Below, piece after piece: positions 51,491-57,150 of a stretch of DNA of 57,150 nucleotides. Position 1 is the first letter of the stretch; the number at the start of each line of letters is the position of its first letter. Source of the DNA: Phycisphaeraceae bacterium (GTDB lineage Bacteria; Planctomycetota; Phycisphaerae; Phycisphaerales; Phycisphaeraceae); contig JAFIFY010000085.1 of NCBI GenBank assembly GCA_020831765.1, positions 1 through 57,150 of the forward strand, given 5' to 3'. The notes beneath the pieces were generated by a model, which searched no databases, was not told the origin of the DNA, and worked only from the letters and a program-made list of their open reading frames with translations. The position numbers and the translations under genes were made by a program.

Positions 51491-52117
51491 ATGGCTTTTG
51501 AACTTCCCAATCTTCCCCATCCCGCCGACGCCCTCGAACCTGCGATTGATGCACAGACCATGCAGATTCACCATGGCAAGCACCACGCCACTTACGTCTC
51601 CAAGCTCAACGAGGCGGTGGCGGGCCTGGATGTGCCCGACGACATCGATGCCCTGATCGCCGCTCTGGACAAGATTCCCGAAGCCAAGCGAACCGCGGTG
51701 CGCAACAACGGCGGGGGGCACGCCAACCACAGCCTTTTCTGGAAGTTGCTGGCCCCCAAGGGCAAGGGCGGAACGCCCTCGGTCAAGCTGGCTGACGCGA
51801 TCAAGGGCGGATTTGGCGGCATGGATGCTTTTAAGGAAGCATTCGCCAATGCCGCGGTGACGCGGTTCGGCTCGGGCTGGGCCTGGCTTGTGGTCGATGG
51901 CGGCAAGCTCAAGGTCGGGTCCACGGCCAACCAGGACAGCCCGCTGATGGGCCAGTCGATCGCCGGGCTTGCTGGTACGCCGATTCTTGGCTTGGACGTC
52001 TGGGAGCACGCGTATTATCTCAACTATCAGAACCGCAGGCCGGACTACATCAAGGCATGGTGGGACGTGGTCAACTGGACCGAGGTCAGCCAGCGCTTCG
52101 ATCAAGCCTCGAAATGA
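51491..52117 (+). CDS. sodA: Superoxide dismutase, Mn type by motif
   Basis: 208 residues, the usual length. Converts superoxide to oxygen and hydrogen peroxide. Metal ligands: His in '[13 protein letters not shown]', His in '[14 protein letters not shown]', Asp and His in '[16 protein letters not shown]'. '[10 protein letters not shown]' is the central signature. The Gln of 'TANQDSPLM' comes from the C-terminal domain and a Gly stands at the corresponding N-terminal site, the pattern of Mn rather than Fe enzymes; cambialistic use cannot be excluded. GGAG lies 8 bases before the ATG. No signal peptide, so cytoplasmic. Confidence 0.95.
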   Translation: MAFELPNLPHPADALEPAIDAQTMQIHHGKHHATYVSKLNEAVAGLDVPDDIDALIAALDKIPEAKRTAVRNNGGGHANHSLFWKLLAPKGKGGTPSVKLADAIKGGFGGMDAFKEAFANAAVTRFGSGWAWLVVDGGKLKVGSTANQDSPLMGQSIAGLAGTPILGLDVWEHAYYLNYQNRRPDYIKAWWDVVNWTEVSQRFDQASK

Positions 52118-52255
52118 CGGCCGATCCGGCGGAGCGCCGGCTGCGGGCAGACTCGGAAGACTGCGCAGGGCCTGTGCGCATGACGGGCCGGCGGATGCGT
52201 CGCGGCGACCGTTCCCGCCCTGAATATTCTCGGACCAACGCACCAGAATGCTTGA

Positions 52256-52534
52256 GCATGGTGCGCGGCGGACAGGCACGGATTCGCGACTCTGTCAGCG
52301 TTCGGCCAAGCTTTCCTGCTTGCGGCCGTCGCGTTCGAGTTGGAGGCGATTCTGCCTGCTGGGATCGGCCCGAGCGACTTACCCGCGGATATGACCTTCG
52401 AGTATGGCACTCAAGCCATCCATGTTGTTAACATGGGCAACCTGATGCGGGTGCCTGAGCAGTCCGGCTCGGTTTTGCTGGGCATCGGCGGCCTGACTCT
52501 GCTCCGCTGCGGCGAGGCGCGATCGGCTGAGTGA
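52256..52534 (+). pseudogene. Remnant of a PEP-CTERM protein gene (C-terminal tail)
   Basis: The frame open from 52256 to the stop at 52534 ends with VPEQSGSVLLGIGGLTLLRC and then GEARSAE, clearly a PEP-CTERM sorting tail (VPEP, membrane segment, basic end) in which the second Pro is Gln and the basic cluster is broken by Cys and Gly. No start codon with a ribosome binding site and no signal peptide or domain precede it. It is followed by a good terminator, as expected at the true end of a gene. Best read as the decayed 3' end of a lost gene. Confidence 0.6.
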
Positions 52535-52565
52535 CTGACGATTTTGGTGCCACCAGGAAGCGGGG

Positions 52566-52590
52566 AGGCGGTCCACGAACGGACCGCCTT
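52566..52590 (+). terminator. Intrinsic terminator of the PEP-CTERM remnant
   Basis: AGGCGGTCC (52566-52574) and GGACCGCCT (52581-52589) form a perfect 9-bp stem with a 6-base loop, followed by a short T-rich tail (TTCTGTTCTTT). Confidence 0.65.
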
Positions 52591-52838
52591 CTGTTCTTTG
52601 GGCTGGAGGGGTCGCATCCAGGGATGCGCACTCGGAGGCGTAAATTTCAGATTAGATCATCAATTTAACGCCGTCGCACTGAGGCCACGAAGTAGGATTA
52701 CATTTTCCAACGGATATAAATGTTAAAACCTTTAGCAGCGCAAGGCTCCGCAATCCCTCCCCAGTCCGGCCATCCCCCGTCCCTCCGATCCGTCCTAGGC
52801 GTAAAATATGTCCACACACTGAAGGTTCGCGCAACGCC

Positions 52839-52857
52839 TATTGGTGTATAGCCAATA
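52839..52857. promoter_or_regulatory. Inverted repeat just upstream of a promoter
   Basis: TATTGG (52839-52844), 7 bases, CCAATA (52852-52857). GCCAA (51 to 55 of the same block) can also pair with TTGGC at 52866-52870, so the right half has two possible partners. It sits 14 bases before the -35 box, a normal place for an activator or repressor. Confidence 0.4.
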
Positions 52858-52870
52858 TGCAAATGTTGGC

Positions 52871-52898
52871 TTGACAAAACGCATTTCTGAGGTAATCT
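52871..52898 (+). promoter_or_regulatory. Sigma-70-type promoter of the adhesin-like gene
   Basis: TTGACA (52871-52876), a 16-base spacer and TAATCT (52893-52898). The -35 box is perfect. Start expected near 52905, giving a leader of about 230 bases before the ATG at 53135. Confidence 0.6.
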
Positions 52899-52963
52899 AT
52901 GGGTCGAATCTTCCCCGATTGCCCGCCGATCGTGCGTGGTGCCGTGGTGGAGAAGGAGACCCC

Positions 52964-53104
52964 TTGAATCTGATCCGCGCTTTCAGTCTGGCGCTGGCAC
53001 TCGTGCCGCCTGCCGCACGTGGTCATTGCGGACTTAGTTCATGGGCATCCGCCTTGTTCCGAACCTTTCGTGTGACTGTTGTTGGTCACAACGTTAGTCC
53101 ATAG
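52964..53104 (+). CDS. Possible small leader peptide ahead of the adhesin-like gene
   Basis: AAGGAG (53-base block 52953-52958) lies 5 bases before a TTG that opens 46 codons: MNLIRAFSLALALVPPAARG and so on, ending at 53104, 30 bases before the next ATG. The first part looks like a signal peptide and the rest is Ser/Val-rich. No homologue is known to me. It may be a translated leader in the long 5' region, or chance. Confidence 0.25.
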   Translation: MNLIRAFSLALALVPPAARGHCGLSSWASALFRTFRVTVVGHNVSP

Positions 53105-53134
53105 TTCCATTCCTTATTCTCAAGGAGCATCAGG

Positions 53135-56100
53135 ATGAAGAAACGAAGATTGTTTGCAGGACTCGCCCTTGCCGGTTTGCTGGCAGGTGGAACCAGTGCC
53201 TTCGCCATCGAGACGGTCTGGACCGGCTTGGGTGACGGCGTCACTTGGACGGACCTTGACAACTGGAGCGACGGAGCTCCGGGAGTTCTGGACACCGCCC
53301 GTTTCAACGCCGCGGCGGCGGTCACGCTTGATCTAGACCAGACCATCGACTCGCTCCTGTTCCAGAGCGGGGCTGTCACGGTCGGCGGAACGAACACGCT
53401 CAGCCTCAACAGCATCGTTCAGAACAACAATCAGACGCGTACGTTCGACGCCGACATCAGTGACATCCTCGCCGGCGGACTGTCGGTCGCGGTCAACAGT
53501 AACACGCTGGTGATCAATGGCCTGATGGCCCTCGGCGGCGAACTGACCAAGACCGGTGGTGCGACTCTGGCGCTGACCAACGCCGACAGCTCGGCGGCTG
53601 GCGTCAACCTCAGCGGCGGTACGCTGAGCCTGCGTAACAACTCCGTCTTCGACTGGACGGACTTGGGTATCTTCACGGTCGTCGGCAATTCAACGCTCGA
53701 CGTTCGCCGCGTTAGTGCCAACGACAACCAGACGCACACGATCGCCGGCGTCAATCTGGGCGCTACCCTGACAGTCTCCAACGCCAACAACCACCGCATC
53801 GACCTTGGTGGCGTCACGCTGACGGCCGATGCCGGCATCAACGCCAACATTACCGCCGGTGACGGCGTGACCATCAGCGGGGGGCTCTCGGGCGACTTCG
53901 ACTTCACCAGGGGCGGCAGCGGCGTCCTGACCATCACCTCGGTCGGCAGCACACGCGTTCAGGATGACATCATTAACGGTGGCACCACCCACCTGAATGT
54001 TGCCGATGCCTTGGGCACGGGCACGTTGGTGGTTAATGGCGGCACGGTGAATGTCAACGCCACGCAGGGCCTCTCGGCCTGGACCCTCGGCGACGGCCGG
54101 GTCAACCTAAACGTTGATGGCGCCATCGATGGTAGCGCCTCGGTCATTGTTGATGGTGGCCTGGTCCATCAGGGGGTTACCGGCGGCCAGTCAGCATATG
54201 CGACCACCACGGTTAACGCCGGTGGCGCCATTGGTGGCGACTGGACCGGCGCAACCATCGTGGCCGGCGCGCCAGGCGCTGGTGAGATCGGACTGGCCAA
54301 TGGCGCGATCGTCGTGGCGGGTACGGTTAACGCTCCCGGCGCCGGCTTCGGCTCCGACCTTCTACTGGGCATCAACTCCAATAACCAGACCTTTGTTCAG
54401 GATGGCGATCCTTACGTCGGTCTGGCGTTCGGCGCCTGGACGCCTAGCGGCAACTTCACCAACGGCGCCCTGACATCGGCTTTGGCCGACGGCGGGGACG
54501 GTGAAGACCTCAATATCACGCTTTACAGCTCCAAGAACTTCCGCGCTGGGTCGTCCGGTGGCCCCTCGGCCACGCTCAACTCCGAGACCGGCATCGTCAA
54601 TGTGACACTGACCGGAAATTTCAACCTCGGCTTTGAGTCCAACGGAGCCAGCCCCGCCACCGTTGGCGATTGGGATACCCTCAACGTCATCGGCCTCGAG
54701 TCGAGCCAGAACACCAACATCTTCACCGCCAACCGCAGCGGTGCGGTGCAGGCCGGCAAGACGATCAATGTCACGGATGGCCGTGTGAATCTGAGCAACA
54801 ATGACGACGCCGTACTGGGCACGATCAACATCGGTGATGGTGCCACGCTGTTCCCGACCCGCAATGCCAGCACCGGCACGTTCAACATCCTCGAAGGCGG
54901 CGCCCTGTTCATCGACAACGCCGCACGCCTGACCAACGGAGCGACGTTCACCAACGAGGCCGGCAGCCTCCTTGTATTGCGCGGCAACATCACGTTGAGC
55001 GCCTCGCAGCTTCCCCAGTCGCTGGTGGACAACGCCGACATCATCCTCGACCGCAACACCATCACGCTGTCCGATGGCATCATTATCCGGGATGGGTACC
55101 GCATCACCACGGGGCGCAATCAGAATGCCGCCCTGGGTGGCGATGGTGTGGTCGCGATGGAGGACGGGGCCATCCTGTCGGCCCCCGGCGGGCGGACGCT
55201 CACCATCAACAACAATGTCTCGGGCGTTACTCTCCAGCTCGGTGACGCATCGCCTTTCACGACGACGATCGGCGATAACAACATGACGCGCGATACTTTG
55301 GACCAGACGGGCACGGTCACGCTTGGCGGCGTGGTGACCGCCAACGATGTGGTGCTGGTCAGTGGCAACGCCAATATCACCAACGGCAGCAGTACTGTTG
55401 CCGGAGACGTGGATGTCCAGAGCGGTGTCCTGAGCGCTCCGGCAGGGATCTTCGCCAGCGGGACAACCACAACGGTCGCCGCAGGCGCGGTTATGGAGTT
55501 CCGAAATGGCACCTTCGCCGGCGATATTGTCAGCGACGGAACCGTTCGGGCTCCCAACGGCTGGGATGGCACACTAAACCTCGAAGGCAGTGTGACGCTC
55601 AACAGCACGGGCCAGTTGAGGGTTCCTGACAACCGGAACTACACCATCAACATCGAAGGGACCTACACCGACTTGCCCGGCGCCCGGATCTTCGCGCCCG
55701 TGAGCACCCAAAGTGCGGGTGTCTACTGGGCCAACAACCAGACCAACGAGGTGAACGCCGATTTCCAGACCGCTACGCAGCGCAACAACTGGACGGTCGG
55801 TGCCAAGGGTCCTGACACCGTGGTCAACTATGCTGGCGGTGGCGTTGTTGCCGGCGGCGGGTTCGCCAACAACCAGGCCTTCTGGATTCGTCTGGAAGAC
55901 GGCGCGACCTGGAACATGACCAGTGCCGCCAGTTGGGGCGGTGTGCCCTCATCCAATGGATCAGCGCTTCGCTTTGTCTCCGACACGACCGGCACGGTTG
56001 AGCTTGAGGCAGGTTTCGATGGCAGCCGCATGGGCACCACGGCTGATGGTTACGGTGGCGCTGGTGGTGGCGCTGGCGGTGTTCGCCTGTTGGGCGGCAT

Positions 56101-57150
56101 CACGCTGATCACCAATGACTCGGGCAACCTGCCGTCCGGCTTTGTGGACAGCAGCTTCGGTGATGGCTTCCGCAGCTACACCTACCTGGCGTTCGATTCC
56201 ACCGGCGGTTCGACCTGGCAGGTGCGTTCCAACAGCCAGGAGATGCCCAACAGCATCAATGTCTGGTGGGACGGCACGATCGATGTGGCCGGCGGTCTCT
56301 CGCTGACTCAGACCGGTACCACGGCGGACTCGCTGGACTCCAGCGGCATCACCATCAACCCCAATCGCACCCTGACCCGGACCGGTGACGGCGCCCTGGT
56401 GGCCGGCGGCTTTGTCAGCCTGGGCACGACGGTTCCCGATCCTGACACCGGTATCCGCGAGTACACCTCGGCGATCGACATGGCCAAGGGCATCATGGTC
56501 TTCCTTGACGGTTCGACCATCACCACCATTGACAACACCGGCGCCGATGAGCTCAACCCGGGCACGGCCAGCCTGACCGCGGCGGACTTCGCCACGATCC
56601 GCGGGCTGGTGCTTGATGCCCACTTTGCCGGCTACGCCAACACCACGGGCATCATGAGCTCGGCGGCCTTCGCCGACAGCAGCCTGGCGATCGGCTATGC
56701 CAGCGGCAGCCAGATCAGCAGTGTCGGCGGCGTGGCGCTCGGTGCCGACGATGTGGTCATCCGCGTGACGAAGAAGGGCGATGCGACGCTCGATGGAACG
56801 GTGGACATCAACGATGCCTCGGTACTTCTGGGCAACTTCGGGGCCACCTCGGGCAAGACCTGGGCGGAAGGCGACTTCACCGGCGATGGCGCGGTGAACA
56901 TCGACGATGCCAGCGCGCTTCTGGGTAACTTCGGCGCTTCGTACTCCCCGGCGGCCGGTGAGATCGAGGTGACGATCGATATCGCCAACAAGCAGGTGAT
57001 CATTGAAGCCAATCAGGTTGCGTTGATCCGCCTCGAGGATCCCTCGGGCAACATCATCAGCTATGACCCCGCGGTTCCGTTCAGCACGGTGAACCCGGTG
57101 ACGCCGACGCTGGTTGGCGAGTTCATGCTGGGCAACTTCATCACGGGCAC
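53135..57150 (+). CDS. Giant secreted beta-strand-repeat protein with dockerin (3' end outside window)
   Basis: At least 1,338 residues, open to the window edge. AAGGAG (53122-53127) lies 7 bases before the ATG. Signal peptide MKKRRLFAGLALAGLLAGGT, cleaved near 'SAFA'. It begins 'VWTGLGDGVTWTDLDNWSDG', the usual start of planctomycete autotransporter-associated strand-repeat proteins, then has ~1,100 residues of Gly/Asn/Thr-rich short strands ('TLVVNGGTVNVNATQGLSAW', 'GGRTLTINNNVSGVTLQLGD') expected to form a beta-helix. Near residue 1215 a dockerin type I pair follows: 'GDATLDGTVDINDASVLLGN' and 'EGDFTGDGAVNIDDASALLG'. By analogy with the gene at 33234 a PEP-CTERM tail should come next, outside the window. 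Probably a surface or matrix protein. Confidence 0.88.
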   Translation, partial: MKKRRLFAGLALAGLLAGGTSAFAIETVWTGLGDGVTWTDLDNWSDGAPGVLDTARFNAAAAVTLDLDQTIDSLLFQSGAVTVGGTNTLSLNSIVQNNNQTRTFDADISDILAGGLSVAVNSNTLVINGLMALGGELTKTGGATLALTNADSSAAGVNLSGGTLSLRNNSVFDWTDLGIFTVVGNSTLDVRRVSANDNQTHTIAGVNLGATLTVSNANNHRIDLGGVTLTADAGINANITAGDGVTISGGLSGDFDFTRGGSGVLTITSVGSTRVQDDIINGGTTHLNVADALGTGTLVVNGGTVNVNATQGLSAWTLGDGRVNLNVDGAIDGSASVIVDGGLVHQGVTGGQSAYATTTVNAGGAIGGDWTGATIVAGAPGAGEIGLANGAIVVAGTVNAPGAGFGSDLLLGINSNNQTFVQDGDPYVGLAFGAWTPSGNFTNGALTSALADGGDGEDLNITLYSSKNFRAGSSGGPSATLNSETGIVNVTLTGNFNLGFESNGASPATVGDWDTLNVIGLESSQNTNIFTANRSGAVQAGKTINVTDGRVNLSNNDDAVLGTINIGDGATLFPTRNASTGTFNILEGGALFIDNAARLTNGATFTNEAGSLLVLRGNITLSASQLPQSLVDNADIILDRNTITLSDGIIIRDGYRITTGRNQNAALGGDGVVAMEDGAILSAPGGRTLTINNNVSGVTLQLGDASPFTTTIGDNNMTRDTLDQTGTVTLGGVVTANDVVLVSGNANITNGSSTVAGDVDVQSGVLSAPAGIFASGTTTTVAAGAVMEFRNGTFAGDIVSDGTVRAPNGWDGTLNLEGSVTLNSTGQLRVPDNRNYTINIEGTYTDLPGARIFAPVSTQSAGVYWANNQTNEVNADFQTATQRNNWTVGAKGPDTVVNYAGGGVVAGGGFANNQAFWIRLEDGATWNMTSAASWGGVPSSNGSALRFVSDTTGTVELEAGFDGSRMGTTADGYGGAGGGAGGVRLLGGITLITNDSGNLPSGFVDSSFGDGFRSYTYLAFDSTGGSTWQVRSNSQEMPNSINVWWDGTIDVAGGLSLTQTGTTADSLDSSGITINPNRTLTRTGDGALVAGGFVSLGTTVPDPDTGIREYTSAIDMAKGIMVFLDGSTITTIDNTGADELNPGTASLTAADFATIRGLVLDAHFAGYANTTGIMSSAAFADSSLAIGYASGSQISSVGGVALGADDVVIRVTKKGDATLDGTVDINDASVLLGNFGATSGKTWAEGDFTGDGAVNIDDASALLGNFGASYSPAAGEIEVTIDIANKQVIIEANQVALIRLEDPSGNIISYDPAVPFSTVNPVTPTLVGEFMLGNFITG

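Larger units (their letters stand above)
52118..53134. other. Intergenic region between superoxide dismutase and the adhesin-like gene
   Basis: About 1 kb with a decayed PEP-CTERM tail (52256-52534), its terminator (52566-52590), an AT-rich stretch with the imperfect hairpin GGCGTAAATT / AATTTAACGCC (52637-52672), an inverted repeat and promoter (52839-52898), and a possible leader reading frame (52964-53104). Each has its own entry except the hairpin. Confidence 0.6.

Overview
The window is GC-rich bacterial chromosome, most likely from a planctomycete close to the Phycisphaerae. The signs are two secreted proteins with dockerin type I repeats (one with a complete C-terminal PEP-CTERM sorting signal), a prepilin-like protein with a [10 protein letters not shown] leader, a squalene/C30-type carotenoid operon, an archaeal/eukaryal-type prolyl-tRNA synthetase, an unusual sigma-70 factor, and giant secreted proteins of the kind common in that phylum. 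The phylum call is an inference from gene content. I saw no tRNA, rRNA, CRISPR array, insertion sequence or prophage gene.

Layout. 1-126: 5' end of a flagellin gene (minus). 583-9848: a secreted coiled-coil protein, a membrane protein, and a 2,116-residue secreted macroglobulin-like protein. 9849-10409: a gap dense in RNA structure, with a probable ~93-nt small RNA on the minus strand that has its own promoter, a palindrome over the -35 box and a terminator. 10410-16378: a triple-thioredoxin gene broken by a frameshift, a TatD-type hydrolase with a small partner gene, and a two-domain M16 peptidase. 16379-18506: amtB-glnB nitrogen operon. 18507-19516: a 1-kb non-coding gap, partly AT-rich. 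19517-26260: a tightly coupled carotenoid operon (desaturase, aldehyde dehydrogenase, second desaturase/oxygenase, acyltransferase, glycosyltransferase) whose order suggests an acylated glycosyl C30 carotenoid acid. 26358-30505: U32 peptidase-family protein and ProRS, convergent. 30671-38598 (minus): membrane protein with a TIM-barrel isomerase-like gene, PEP-CTERM protein, oligopeptide-binding protein, HAD phosphatase and ApaG. 38775-38985: array of 29 heptanucleotide repeats. 39226-41632: DUF481-type outer-membrane protein and prepilin-like protein. 42033-49864: a surface-glycan operon of six genes (three glycosyltransferases, pyruvyl transferase, YbhN-type membrane protein, polytopic GT39-like transferase), the first five overlapping end to start. 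49981-57150: sigma factor, Mn-type superoxide dismutase with a clear promoter, a decayed PEP-CTERM gene tail, and the first 1,338 codons of a giant beta-strand-repeat adhesin-like protein with a dockerin.

Much of the window serves the cell envelope: pigment for the membrane, surface glycan, PEP-CTERM-type secreted proteins and an outer-membrane protein. The most interesting unexplained signals are the putative small RNA at 10009-10101 with its 19-bp palindrome, a 26-bp palindrome upstream of flagellin, the extracytoplasmic domain on the ammonium transporter beside a PII protein lacking Tyr51, and the heptad repeat array.
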